Shown: positions 1 to 13,563, numbered from the stretch's first letter. The stretch: 64,000 nt of DNA from Cercis canadensis (GCA_003255065.1 QAOA01002417.1:754122-818121); one strand, 5' to 3'. Notes: generated from the letters alone by a model not told the origin. Translations and numbers: made by a program.

Positions 1-1806
<1,806 letters not shown>

Positions 1807-2551
1807 ATTCTGTACATATTCAGATATCTAGTCCTACTTTATGCAGCAGCTATTCTGTCATTTCCCCTGCATTCTGTAGATAGTTGACGTCCTTGTAATT
1901 TTTCCTTCATGATTTTTACTTTCTTAATGAACCAATTTCATTGTGATAGCCTTACAAGAAGTAATATTTTTGAGGGATCATGCAAATATAGACGAACCCC
2001 ACTTTATTCAACTTCATTTTGCCAATTTTCTGATCTTGTCTTTTTATCATGACCCCAGATATAATCCATATTTAATTGTCAGTTCCTTATTTCAGGCCAA
2101 AAAAATAAACAGGAGGTGGGATACATAGTTTTCTTTTTAACTAATTTTGATCATATTTGAAGTTTTAGTTTATGCCTTAAAATATCTTTATATCAATTAA
2201 AACTTTAATTTGTTATGTCACATAAAAAAAAAAAAAAAACTTTAATTTGCTATGATTTGAGTTTAATTTAATTCTTTTTAAATATTTAATTTAGTTCTTT
2301 AGTAAACTCAAATTATAACATTTTAGAGTATAATGGATTCGAAATTTTTTTTAGGGATTAAACTTATATTTAAGATATTTTTTAAAGATGAAGATGATAA
2401 TTCTTTTTTAGGGGTAAGATATGTATCCTATCGTTTTGTTTTATTTATTTATTCTTTGGGAGTCACTAGTGTATCTGAGAATTAGAAGTCCTAATTAGGG
2501 TTTAACTCGTTAATCTCTTCTCTTGGGGTTTCTCGCCTTGCGATCTGATTA
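1807..2551. other. Intergenic: FNR 3' region to cold-shock gene promoter
   Basis: About 745 bp of AT-rich DNA hold the FNR 3' UTR and the promoter of the next gene. It contains poly-A runs (near 2223-2240) and repeated TTTAATTT blocks. No gene or clear element is seen. Confidence 0.6.
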
Positions 2552-2560
2552 TATATAAAG
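2552..2560 (+). promoter_or_regulatory. TATA box of the cold-shock/zinc-knuckle gene
   Basis: TATATAAAG lies about 73 bp upstream of the ATG at 2633, with a CT-rich leader (GCTCTCTTTCTACG) between. The spacing puts transcription start near 2585. This is a pattern call only. Confidence 0.6.
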
Positions 2561-2632
2561 AGAGAGCTTGTGGGTGCCTCTTGTTCTATATGCAAGCTAG
2601 CGTAGCTCTCTTTCTACGTTTCTAGGGTTCTA

Positions 2633-3385
2633 ATGGCGGAGGAGAGATTGACCGGTGAGGTTCTCTGGTTTCGCGATTCTAAGGGATTTGGCTTCATTAA
2701 GCCCGACGATGGAGGAGACGATCTCTTTGTTCATCAATCCTCCATCAAATCCGATGGCTATCGCACCCTCGTAGTAGGCGATCGCGTCGAGTTCTTGGTT
2801 GCTTTCGGTGAAGACGGAAAATCCAAAGCCGTTGATGTCACTGGCCCCAATGGAGCTCCTCTCCAGTCTAAGAAAGATACTTACGGTGGCGGTGGTGGAT
2901 ATGGCTTTGGCGGTGGCGGTGGTGGTGGATGGAGAGGCGGGGATAGGCGTAACGGTGGTGGTGGTGGTGGCTGCTATTACTGCGGTGATTTTGGGCACAT
3001 AGCCCGGGATTGCAATGCTGATGGCGGCGCTGGTGGCGGTGCTGGTGGTTGTTATAATTGTGGTCAGTTTGGGCACTTGGCGAGGGATTGCTCTCGCGCA
3101 AACAACAGCGGCGGTGGCAATGGTGCTTGCTATACCTGTGGTGAAGTTGGGCACATGGCGCGAGACTGCACCAATGGAACCGTTGGCGGCGGTGGCGGTG
3201 GCGGTGGTGGACGTTGCTTTAAATGTGGGGAAGTCGGCCACATGGCGAGGGATTGCAGCAACGAAAGCGGTGGAAGGTATGGTGGTAGCAGTGGCGGTGG
3301 CGGTGGTGTTGCCAGACAAAACACTTGCTTTAATTGTGGGAAGGCTGGGCATTTTGCGAAAGAGTGCGATGAGCCCTCTGGTTGA
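2633..3385 (+). CDS. Cold-shock domain glycine-rich protein with five CCHC zinc knuckles
   Basis: Intronless gene, 250 aa. Plant proteins of this type are nucleic-acid chaperones that melt RNA secondary structure, often in cold, and act in nucleus and cytoplasm. Residues about 8-73 form the cold-shock domain, with the RNP1-like KGFGFI and the RNP2-like LFVHQS. After it come Gly-rich linkers and five CX2CX4HX4C knuckles: [56 protein letters not shown] and [14 protein letters not shown]. The Arabidopsis relatives I recall have two or seven knuckles, so five is intermediate and probably reflects repeat gain or loss. The start follows a TATA box and a short leader, and the ORF ends TCTGGTTGA. The GGT/GGC-rich composition creates long antisense open frames, which are shadows. 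Confidence 0.96.
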   Translation: MAEERLTGEVLWFRDSKGFGFIKPDDGGDDLFVHQSSIKSDGYRTLVVGDRVEFLVAFGEDGKSKAVDVTGPNGAPLQSKKDTYGGGGGYGFGGGGGGGWRGGDRRNGGGGGGCYYCGDFGHIARDCNADGGAGGGAGGCYNCGQFGHLARDCSRANNSGGGNGACYTCGEVGHMARDCTNGTVGGGGGGGGGRCFKCGEVGHMARDCSNESGGRYGGSSGGGGGVARQNTCFNCGKAGHFAKECDEPSG

Positions 3386-5016
3386 TTTGGAAACCAAAAA
3401 AGGATGAATAGTACATATTCTCTTTTTAGTCTTATATTTGGCTTCTTTGGGATACATATACACATACATAGGATGCTAAGCCAAAGATTTTGTTATCAGT
3501 TAATCTCGGTTAGAGGATTAGTATTTATATGGGCGGTTCTTATAACATATTCTTTATTTCGCATGTTGATTCAGATTTTCAATTGTGTTAGAAGCATAAG
3601 CTGATTGGTTTCCTGGTTTAACATATCCTTTATTTCTCAGAGTAATTAGCATTGCCATATTTGACTTCAGTATATCTGTCTACTCTTGCTTTAGAGCTGT
3701 AAGGTTTCTAGACTGAAGTCCATGAAGGGATGTGAAGAATTTCCCCTTTTACTTGTCTTTTCCCTTGCCCTTCTTTTTAGGACCATTGCAAGCATTGTGT
3801 CTAGTAGAGATTTGTGTAGGTGGACATTAATTGATTGAAGCACCTTATAAAAAATATAAGGAAGAAGAAGAAAAGTTAAGGTAGTAATTTGACCACATCT
3901 CTAGATGTTAAATCCTGCATATAGTCAGAGGTTAATGCGTCTTGAAAGCATGAGAAATAAGGTCGCTAGTTTTTGTGAGTTGTCCTTTCCTCTTTACCTC
4001 TCCCACCTTCTGGTCCTTTCTTTTCCTGCTCACACATGTTCATGGATTTTGATTCTAGAGATATTTTTACTGCATACAAGATCTTGAAGCAAATAAGGTC
4101 GCTAGGTTAATGCGTCTTGAAAGCATGAGAAATAAGGTCGCTAGTTCTTGTGAGTTGTCCTTTCCTCTTTACCTCGCCCACCCTCTGGTCCTTTCTTTTC
4201 CTGCTCACACATGTTCATGGATTTTGATTCTAGAGATATTTTTACTGCATACAAGATCTTGAAGCAAATTGAGTCACAGCTAGATTTAAGTAATCTGTTC
4301 ATTTTGGGATTCTGCAAGATGGCTTTCTTTCATGAGATCTGGTCGATGTTGGTTTGCAAATTAGTTTCTTATTAGGTCCTTTGTTTTTTCTTTTCAGCCC
4401 TGGAGTCTCCATTGCCTCCTCTTTTGGCAATCATTTTCAAGAAGTTGGTTTAACCGAGCTTTTTGATTGTGTCAGTTGTTAACAATTCGATTATTGTTAT
4501 CTGTGTGGACTTGCTTATGATTGCGTGGTTTCTGCCTTCCAACTTTGATTTTGGATTTGAAAGATGTTTTCCACCCATCAAGGCTTACTCTCTTGGGCTC
4601 AGAGGCGTCTTCCAAATTTGTCGTATATATATTTCTCCTGAAAGAAAGATCGTGTGAAATGTCTGGTAATTGTGATACTGCTGCTATGGTTTATGATGAA
4701 CATTCAAATTGTTCAGAGACTTTGAGATACTTGAACCTCACATGTAAAAACTTTTGACTTTTCTTGTGCGACATCACAATTTAAAGTGACATCAGATAGT
4801 TGATGGAGATTTCACAAGCTCCTCTTCAAGAACTCTCCTAATCATTGAAATGTTTTCTTCTCGTAGTCAGGGCTCTGGTTCTATTCTTGATGTTGTTGTG
4901 TTGGTCCGGGCTTGTCACCTAGGTATTGAGGACCGGGCCAGTCGGCTTAAGAATAGCATAGTCTGATGGCCTACCACCCTCTAATGGGCGTGCAGCTGTT
5001 TCTGGCTGCCTTGACG
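3386..5016. other. Downstream region of the cold-shock gene, no gene recognised
   Basis: About 1.6 kb with no convincing coding exon. It holds the 3' UTR of the cold-shock gene and a 175-bp-period tandem duplication (separate entry). Open frames here are short and resemble no family. The stretch ends at the target duplication of a Mutator-type element. Confidence 0.5.
3931..4270. repeat. Tandem direct duplication, two copies, period 175 bp
   Basis: A block starting GTTAATGCGTCTTGAAAGCA at 3931 recurs at 4106 with only a few substitutions (TTTTTG/TTCTTG, CTCTCCCACCTT/CTCGCCCACCCT). Each copy runs through GATTCTAGAGATATTTTTAC to the GAAGCAAAT end. No N lies at the junction, so unlike other duplications in this window it looks like a true local tandem duplication. 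Confidence 0.9.
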
Positions 5017-5025
5017 TTTTTAATA

Positions 5026-6533
5026 GGTTTAAATGCAGTTTTGGTCATTTTATTTTACATGAATGAACTGTTCAATCCCCCCATTTTGAAAAATTATAAA
5101 ATGGTCTCTACTGTTTAGTATAATGTTACACTTTTGGTTCAAGACGCTAATGCCGTCCAAAATTTAATTGAGATGTTGACGTGGCAACTATCAATATGCC
5201 AATTGTGGAGAAAAAATTTGTTTAATAAACCTTGTTATTTGATTATTGTTAAAAAGGTCATTAGTTCTTAATTGGGGACCTAATTAGAGAATAATATTAT
5301 TTTTTTTAAAAGAGGTCACATGCAAGCCATGTGATTGTCTTCTTCAACATTCCCTGCAAAGCTGTAGAAACTAAACAGCAGTAAGTCAGGTCACGAAAGG
5401 GAGAGGAAGAGCTTGAAAACAAAGAGCTTGAAGGCAAATAGGTTGAAGGCAAAGAGCATGGAGGATGAAATCAAGCTTTTGAGTGAAATGAAGTGACAGA
5501 GTTTGTCCATGGAAGCCTCTGCAAATGTGACTGAATTTTCGAAAGTTGGTGAGGGTACAAAAATAAGACCTCAATCTAAAGACTTGATTTTGAACCAACG
5601 TCAAAGCATATAAATTTGCCTTTGGAGAAAAGGATAACAACACTATCTATGTATAAAGCCAAGTTTTTTACAAGTTTTCTTTCAAACCAGTTTTTTCTTT
5701 TTTGCAGATTTAAAACAATTTAAAAATAATCTTTGTTGCACTTCTTTTTTTTTTTTAATCTGGTTTTTAAGATTTGCCAAACACCCTTTCTTAGGTGAAA
5801 CAAGATAAACGGTTCAGATTAAAGCTCCTGAACCAAAGGCCCAGGTGCATATTCTTTTAAATCTAAAAAAAAAAAACAAAATAAAAATAGAAAGAAAACT
5901 AGTGGATTGCCTATAACCGATGAAAAAGCCATTCCCGCGAGTGAGGGCGAGAGCTCATTTCCCGATCAAAGTTGATATTTTTCTCACCCTGCAAGTGTAT
6001 TTTCCGCGAGATTTCAAGCTTTTCTTTCCCGGTGAGTCTTTCACCTTTGTATTCATTTTGTTTTCTGCTCATGGGCCTTAATTTACCACAATCATCTGCA
6101 CTGTCTTAAGTTGCAATTGCCGATTTTTTGTGAATTCGCTGCCATGAATTTCGTTTTCTTTAACCCGATTCGCGAAATCTTGATTTTTTTGTGTGCTTGA
6201 TCTGGGACTGCATCGATGCCAGCGATATTCATCTCTGTTTAGATTAGATTTTAATCATGTCACGTGATAGTCCCGTGACTTGGTTTTTGAAAATTAAGGG
6301 CTGGAGTCTTTAATTAGGTGTCCACTAAAGGATTACTTCACACATGTGGCATCCACTTCCTTTCAATGTGTGTGCCACATCAGCATCTCGGTTAAATTTT
6401 GGACGGCGTTAGTGTCTTGGACCAAAAGTGCAACGTTATACTAAACAATGATGACTATTTTATAATTTTTTAAAATGAGGGAACCAAACTGTTCATTCAT
6501 ATAAAATAAGGGAATCATAACTGTATTTAAACC
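5026..6533. mobile_element. Non-autonomous Mutator-like element with ~160-bp TIRs and 9-bp TSD
   Basis: The left end (about 5026-5187) and right end (about 6370-6533) are inverted copies of each other. The tips are GGTTTAAATGCAGTT and, inverted, GGTTTAAATACAGTT. The shared inner stretches are ATGAATGAAC, GTTTAGTATAA and CGCCGTCCAAAATTTAA. A perfect 9-bp target duplication TTTTTAATA flanks it (5017-5025 and 6534-6542). Long TIRs plus a 9-bp TSD are the hallmark of the Mutator superfamily. There is no transposase frame inside. The 1.2-kb interior has a GC-richer block (about 5930-6030) ending in CCCGGTGAGT, like a captured leader exon with its splice donor. That would make it a Pack-MULE, which is inference. 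Confidence 0.88.
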
Positions 6534-6542
6534 TTTTTAATA

Positions 6543-8173
6543 CTGGAACAAGGTTCCCTTATCTTAGATTCTTACAACATTTTGGGGGTAATAACTAGAT
6601 TTGGTTACAAAATGTTTTGTGATGTATAAACGTCAGCTTGCATGTTTTTGCACTTGAGTCAATTAAATTGTTAAAATAAATGAAGATGAGACTTTATTTT
6701 CAATGTTATCCAAACATAGGGTCCTACTTGGGGTGTTCATGTTATGTTACCTTTGACCTTGGTTTCGGCCAATTTGGTCGACTATTTCGGCTCTTGAAGC
6801 ATATTTGAAGCTATCTTGGATGGGAGTGAGCAAAAGGCCAAAAGCAGTGGGTTGTTTGCGATTTGCCCTTTGGGGGTATTCACAGGACATCCATGTAGCA
6901 CTAGCCAGTAGCGTTAATGTCAGCCCGCAACTCTCTGAGATGCGGTTAAAGCTACAGCTACGATCTAGTTGCTTACTTGCATAAGGGGAATATGAAAATC
7001 TCACGTTTCTATTTTTTAATTTTCTAATTGGGCTCGAAGCAGATACTAATTCTTACTTCATAATAAACATCTCTATGTTCTGGCAGTCCAAATTTCTGGT
7101 AACTTAACTCTTCCCTTATTCATGGGGACACAATCTTTTAATAAAAACATGATATTGATATGGTGTTATTTCGGTATCATATAGTTTTTCATCCTTTCAG
7201 CCAAATAAAAAAGAGAATTCTATAGTTTTTATGTTTATTTGCTTATACAATGGTAGTGCAAGGTCGATGGAGTACCCGCATGATTGGGCCATGAATATGA
7301 AGGGACCGATTGGGTAAAGAGTAACAAATTGTAATTGGGCCACTTTCCTACCCAATTACAATGCATTATGGTAACTTCAGAATGCATCTTTGGAGCAAAA
7401 AAAGAAAAACTTCAGAATGCATCTTTTACTGACTTTCTTTTAGAACTTCCATAACAATGCTAATTTCTAGATGGCTCAAGAGTTGAATAATAACAATGTT
7501 CAGGAGATTAGAAGTGTTGCTTTAAACTAACAAAATAGTATTGAGTGATAACACAACAATATTTTCTTGGAACAACCTTTTTGCTGAACCAATTCAGCAT
7601 ATTTTTTTAAAAAAAAATAATAATATTTTTATCGATCATCCTATGTTGTCTAAAATAGAATGATAAATCATTATGAAAAGCATCGTATGCTTACCAAATT
7701 TGATGATAGCGCGCATGTAATTACAGGGATTTGGCAATTGTCATTTATTTTGGGTGCATGCTTCGTCAAGAAACTAAGAATACGAGGGACGAAAATCACA
7801 TGGACTTGGCGACAAGGAAGAAGTAGCACCTTAAGATTTGACCATTCATTGCTAAACTACTCTGATGAGTGACACTCAACTTTGTTCCTATGTTCCTTGA
7901 GAATCACGGGTCTAAAAATCTGGTTCCTCTTTATTCCCTCCTGGCTCCTCCCTGCATGTAAATTTGTAGCCGTCCTTTCTCATTTCCGACTTAGCTTTCC
8001 CCCAATCCCATAACTCGGGTTCATTGTGCATTGTCAGTGTCTCTATTATTTCTCATTTTTTAATTACTACTTTGGATCTGTAGCTTATGCAATAAGTGCT
8101 CAGATGCATGCATGTGCAAATGGTAACGTGGGCCCTCTGACCCACACCAGCACATGGCTCCCACGTTAAACCT
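6543..8173. other. Intergenic, no gene recognised
   Basis: About 1.6 kb between the Mutator-type element and the first thaumatin-like gene. Open frames at 6747-7004 (-) and 7660-7872 (+) have no recognisable domain or splice context. Close to the gene are GATGCATGCATGTGC (RY-like) and AACGTGGGCCC (ACGT core), compatible with a promoter. Confidence 0.45.
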
Positions 8174-8182
8174 CTATAAATA
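8174..8182 (+). promoter_or_regulatory. TATA box of thaumatin-like gene 1
   Basis: CTATAAATA sits about 110 bp upstream of the ATG at 8291, after CACGTTAAA. The distance is right for a short 5' UTR starting near 8205. Confidence 0.6.
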
Positions 8183-8290
8183 CCCTTCCCTCCCAGTCCA
8201 CTCTGTTTTCAAATACCTCATACCAGAGGAACCAAACTAGTTCATTCTCAAATTATCATATCCATTGCATTGTCATTGCCATTTTCAAAT

Positions 8291-9641
8291 ATGGCTACTT
8301 CTACTCTATTCGCCACTGCTTTGGTGTCTTTGTTCCTCTTGCAATTTCCATTAGGTGACTAACCATTTTTATAGAATATTATGCAGCCATGCTAGTATTT
8401 CCTCTGTTTTTGTTATGAATATGCATGACGAGATTGTGTTGTTTCAATTACAGGTTCCTATTCATCAACATTCACAATTGTAAACCAGTGCAGCTACACA
8501 GTTTGGCCAGGCATTTTGTCGGGCGCTGGAACTGCACAACTCTCCACCACAGGCTTCGCCCTTCAACCAGGCGAGTCCAATGCTCTGTCCGTGCCCACCG
8601 CCTGGTCCGGTCGCTTATGGGGTCGAACGCTTTGCTCCCAGGACTCCACCGGAAAGTTCACCTGCGTCACCGGTGATTGCGGCTCTTCCACCGTGGGATG
8701 CGCTGGTAGCGGTGCCGCCCCACCAGCTACACTAGCAGAGTTCACGCTTAACGGAGCCGGTGGACTCGACTTCTACGACGTTAGCCTCGTGGACGGGTAC
8801 AACCTTCCGATGACGGTGGAGCCTCGGGGTGGGACTCCCGGAGCTGGGAATTGTACCACGACGGGCTGCGTGGTGGATTTGAACGGGAATTGTCCTACGG
8901 AGTTGAAGGTTATGTCGGGCGGCGATGGGCAAGAGGGCGTGGCTTGTAAAAGCGCGTGTGAAGCCTTCGGGGACCCACAGTATTGCTGCAGTGGCGCTTA
9001 CGCGACTCCAGACACTTGCAAGCCCAGCACTTACTCCCAGTTTTTCAAAGCTGCCTGCCCACGCGCTTACAGCTACGCTTATGACGATGGCAGCAGCACC
9101 TTCACCTGTGCCTCCGCAGATTACGTCGTCACTTTCTGCTCCACCTCCTCCACAAGGTAACCCACAAAATATATGCAAAATTATTCATTACATTTTTTTG
9201 TTAAATTCAGATCATTCATAGAAATTATAATTAAAAAAATACGCAACCAGTGTTATCAATAAGTTGTTGGATTTGCGCACGCAAAAGTTGGGTCAAATAT
9301 CAATTGGGGGCCCAGTTATGGTATGGGTTTGGCACCACATACGTGTCATCACGTTTCTTGTCCATGTTTAATGTATGCAAGTTAGATATAGAAGAAGCGC
9401 CGTCCAATAAGCTAACATTGTGGTGTGTGTAAATAATATCTAGCATTATTTGTATTGTTATTCAGTTAAATTGAATTTGTGCATGGCTTTGTGTGAATGC
9501 AGTTTGATAAAATCTGGGAATGGGAAATACCCAGTGGCGGTGGATATCTCAGGAGCAGCACGTCATGTGATTTTGTCAGGCAAACTAATAATGATGACTC
9601 TTGTGATGGCGGTTTGGCGTTTGTGGCAACAACTGCTTTAA
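8291..9641 (+). CDS. Thaumatin-like protein 1 (PR-5 type) with C-terminal tail
   Basis: Three exons, 8291-8354, 8454-9156 and 9503-9641, encode 301 aa with closed phase. Exon 1 supplies a signal peptide (MATSTLFATALVSLFLLQF). Exon 2 is the whole thaumatin fold. I count 16 cysteines, the family number for eight disulfides, with the acidic-cleft elements WSGRLWGRT, AEFTLN, DFYDVSLVDGYN and QYCCSGAY. Exon 3 adds about 45 residues ending in a hydrophobic stretch (LIMMTLVMAV) before WRLWQQLL. That suggests membrane or GPI attachment, as in long plant thaumatin-like proteins. Such proteins act at the cell wall in defence and development. The last residues are less clean as a GPI signal than in the second copy. 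Without splicing the frame would stop right after exon 2, giving a soluble form. Confidence 0.93.
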
Positions 9642-10250
9642 GCTGAAGGAGTCTCAAACACTCCCCTACCTGCCAATCCCACATATATAATAGTTTATAT
9701 ATTATATTTGGTGGGCTCTGTTGGTTGATACTTGATAGTTGATTGTTGATGCTTCGCTCTCGTAAACTGGCAAGTTGCCCTCTGCAGAGTCACAAGGGCC
9801 ACCAACTTGGCTTACACAGATATACACCTCCAACAGTTGCACTGACCCAGCAGTGCATTAAACCAATTCAGATCTCTCAACAAAGAAAACCCAATTCGGC
9901 TATTCCTAGTATGTCAACTTGAGCGCCAACTATACCTTTGTCATAGAGTTGCAAGTTGCAAGTTTGCAACCTTTGATGACAGAAGGTTCATATGCTACGG
10001 GAAACAGACACAACAAGCCTACATCATCATCCACCATCATAATACCATTTTTGTCCTTACAATGGAGAACACAAGATAATTACCACAAAAAAAACAATTT
10101 AAGTTTTTTTGTTGGTAATTCTCTCAAACCAACAAGGACATTTTAGGATTAGAATATTAGGGAATCGATTTGCTCCAATTGTAAATACAGAGTATTAAAT
10201 AAAGAGGAGTACAATTTTGATTTGCTGCTGAAAAATTGATGTTATTTTCT
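9642..10250. other. 3' region of thaumatin-like gene 1
   Basis: About 600 bp of 3' UTR and flank. No gene, RNA or repeat is recognised. Confidence 0.5.
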
Positions 10251-10259
10251 AGCAACTAC

Positions 10260-10546
10260 GGTTAAATGACAAAAAAAATAAATACATAAAAGGATTATTG
10301 TTAAAATTATTTAAGAAAATGAGTTATTTTAAACACGTTAAAATAATTATAGCGTGTCTCATAGGAACACGCCGAAATGATTCCAGCTTATCATATAAAG
10401 ACATGTTGAAATCATTGTACCGTGTTCTTATAAAATATGCTGAAATTATTTTAACGTGTCTAAAGTGACTTTTTTTTTAAATAATTTTCATAGTAACTCA
10501 TTTACATATTTATTTATTTTTTTTATATTATTTTAATAAATTAACC
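10260..10546. mobile_element. Mutator-like MITE, 287 bp, near-palindromic
   Basis: The two halves are imperfect inverted copies. AAAATTATTTAAGAAAATGA and ACACGTTAAAATAATT on the left reappear inverted on the right, and the inner GAACACG...AATGATT pairs too. The tips are GGTTAAAT and, inverted, GGTTAATTT. The flanks carry a 9-bp direct repeat with one mismatch (AGCAACTAC at 10251-10259, TGCAACTAC at 10547-10555). No coding capacity. The tip resembles that of the 5026 element. Confidence 0.75.
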
Positions 10547-10555
10547 TGCAACTAC

Positions 10556-12934
10556 CGCCTAATGGTGCTAACTAGATATGTTGGTATTTAGTACCTTCCT
10601 CTTCATTGTTAATTGCTTGATATGTTGGTTTATTTATTTATTTATTTTGCAAATATACTTTACTTGTTCCTTTTGTTTTTAGTTAATGGTCTTCATTTTC
10701 TGCCACCACAAGTTTAATACTTTTAACTAAAGAAACAAAAGGATGTGCAATTAAATAGTGCAAGATTATATAGTAAAGAGATTATTCTTGATGTTGATAT
10801 ATATACAGGTCTATATGCCGCCACAGCTCGTTTCTTTTATATTTTCAACCGAATCAGGCGTTTACTTGCTTAGCGTTAATGTCATTACTTAATACTCATA
10901 TTTAGATTAAATATAAAAATATATTATTAACTTTCTCTTTCATTGGATTTTCCCTTTGGCACCATCACTGGAATCCATGTTGTTTGGCTTTGAGAGCTCA
11001 ATTAGCCACTGAAATCTTAGTGCATCTGATTAGAATGACTTATTTTCAAGATTATGTGATTTCCTACCTATAACATCATCATATATTTATTAGCAAACTA
11101 TCATCATCTCAATCACATTGTAAAGATCTGTGTTTAGATCAGTACTAGCTAAATCATTTTATCAGCATCATTCATTATATATATTAATTCAATCACCTTA
11201 ATCTCTGCTTTTGATAATTCTTTTGTTGTCAGTGTTGGACTGTTACTACGAACTGTAAGAGCATCAAGGTTCATATCTTTTGTACATATTACCAATGAGG
11301 GTGGACATTCCACCATCACAGTCATCTAAACTTTATCACATCAGCACCCATGTTCGTTTATTATCTTATCACATTCTGATTCTAAAGCTACAATTTCAAA
11401 TTGCTTCGTGAAAAAAGAATAAAGCAAAAGTAAAAGAAGAAGCTTGCTATACACCAGTCCACAAATTAAGTAATTACCTTAGATAATAGGTTAAGTTGAA
11501 ACGATAAAGTATACAATTTCAAGAAACATGCACTTAAGTATTTTCATAATCCCACTTAAACCAAAACGAGAATCGGAGTTTGATAAATTTGCACTTTTTT
11601 CAAGCTTTTCTGCGCAATGAGAAAGTTGGTGAACTAGTGCAACCACTTTTCTGCAGATAATAAAGGTCAATGAGTCATTGATACAATGTTTAATCTTTCA
11701 CATTGGAGAATGGAGATGGACTTAATTAGAGCATCAATTCCCCATTCTCTACACCCTTTATCCCCTTTCATACTAGCAATTGTATTTATGGATTTAATAC
11801 CTATACGGTAAATAATTTCAATCCCATTCACAATTTTTTTCATATAGTTTCTTTTACTACCTTTTGTTTATAACCAATAAAATAACAGAAATAATTTTAA
11901 ATAGAATAATTTACAAAATAAATCTAAAAATATAATACATGCGTATTTGTTAAGATTTCTCACTAGGTTAGGTCATTTTTGGCTTGGATTCTTTTGAATC
12001 TTTGATACCTCTATTTTCTTGGATGTTATAATTACATCCCACCTTAGTTCGGCAGAAGGGATTGTTTTTGTTTCCCACTGGTTGACTTCTAATATCAATG
12101 TAATTTCAAGAATCAGAAAGGATTGGTTTATATTGCAATTCACGTTTTGTTTGATCTAACGTCACTTTTATAATTATTTGCATATCACATTTGAAGATTC
12201 CATTTCCCCACATTTATACATGATCTTTGATCCAATAATTAATAAAATGGAATGGTGAGAATGGCTAGCACCAATAAATATGACTCTCTATCTCTATAAT
12301 AAACCATTACTTCACTATCAACATCTACATGTCCGTTTTGCTTTTTGTTCCTCAAGCACAGCCACACACAACTGACAAAGAGGAGATTTTTTTTTTTTTT
12401 TTTTTTTTTAATCTTTGGTATTCTCATGTTAGCTTTCNTTTTTATGTAATCTTTGGTATTCTCATGTTAGCTTTCATATATTGAGACAATTTTTTATTGA
12501 TGATTTTAAGGGTGCATCTCATATAGCAGTTTAGTATATAGAGAAAAAAATCTCATAGGTACTGGTCCAAACACCCAGAAAAAGAGAGAAGAATAAAAGA
12601 AGGGAAATAGAAATAAAAATAAAAATATGTTTTTTAAAAAAGACACATTTAAAATTTTAAAAAATAATCTTATATTCAACACCTCATTTGATAATTTTTT
12701 TTAGGTACTTTTACTACAACTTTAAATTTAAACATATAACTCATAAACTCTAAAGATAATTTTAATACCACCCAACTACAAACCTTTTAGTATTTGATAA
12801 TTTTTTTAAGCAAACCTTAATTAGTATATAACAATATAACATCACCTATTAATCAAAATTTATTCCATGAGGAATGCGGCGAACAATATTGCATAGTTTG
12901 TGAATCCCATCTAACTTATGTGTAGTGAAAATAT
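10556..12934. other. AT-rich intergenic DNA with one assembly join
   Basis: No gene seen across about 2.4 kb. A T-run near 12390-12408 leads into a 29-bp block (12409-12437) that is repeated directly (12447-12475) around a single N at 12438, so this is probably an unresolved join. Confidence 0.55.
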
Positions 12935-13555
12935 CAATGTTTTAAAAATTAGATTGGACCGGGCGGTTTGACCAGTTTAACCGATGCCTGGTCTAGATTC
13001 AAGTTCGGTTAGGGGTTAAATTGCTAGAGCGATTAAACCAGTGAAAATTGGACTAAACTAATGTGAACCAGTCTGGTTTTACAAAACCAAACAGTTCACT
13101 GATTTATTTATTTTTTTTTCAAAATTGCATCATTTTGAAGAAAATCTGAAAATATTCTACCAAGGGATTCAAACTCCTTTCTTAAAAGAAGGGGATAAGA
13201 GGTTTGAACCATCAAACCAATGTTTCTTTTATGAATAAATTTGTATTATAATTTACTTATTCACATTTAGATTGTATGATGGATAAATATTGGCCATAAA
13301 AAGATTTGAACCCTCATTCTAAGGAAGAGAAAAAACATTTGCTACTAGGCCAACTTTAATTTTATTAACAAATTTGCATAAAAATATATTTATTATAACT
13401 TAGAATATACAATAAACACATTAAATATTATATTTATATAAAAATTATATTTATGGAGTCACCGGTTTGACTGTTTAGTCCAATCGGTTGAACCGGTTCA
13501 ATTGGTGCTCATCCTCTAAAACGGTTCACTTACCGGTTTAATTTTTAAAACATTG
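12935..13555. mobile_element. hAT-type non-autonomous element, 621 bp, perfect 8-bp TSD
   Basis: Starts CAATGTTTTAAAAATTA and ends with the inverse TAATTTTTAAAACATTG. It is flanked by a perfect 8-bp duplication GAAAATAT at 12927-12934 and 13556-13563. Sub-terminal GGACCGGGCGGTTTGACC-like and AACCGGTTCAA motifs occur at both ends. An 8-bp TSD and a CAnTGTTTTAAA tip fit the hAT superfamily. No transposase frame is present. Inside are two related stretches resembling RNA polymerase III boxes (see 13303-13352). Confidence 0.88.
13303..13352 (-). other. tRNA-like A/B-box remnant inside the hAT element
   Basis: On the minus strand TGGCCTAGTAG (A-box-like, 13342-13352) is followed by GAGGGTTCAAATC (B-box-like, 13303-13315). 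A weaker related copy lies near 13165-13230. No cloverleaf folds from it by eye, so this is a tRNA-derived relic at most. Confidence 0.35.
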
Positions 13556-13563
13556 GAAAATAT

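Noticed and set aside
2630-3469. 279-aa open frame antisense to the cold-shock gene, rich in Thr/Ala
   Set aside because: It is the complement of GGT/GGC glycine codons, has no domain, and does not begin with a convincing context. It is a composition shadow.
5386-5643. 85-aa minus-strand open frame with Leu/Cys/Gln repeats inside the Mutator-type element
   Set aside because: It derives from a simple GAAGGCAAAGAGC-like repeat, without domain or splice context.
6747-7004. 85-aa minus-strand open frame with relatively high complexity
   Set aside because: I do not recognise a family and there are no flanking exons; reporting it as a gene is not supportable.
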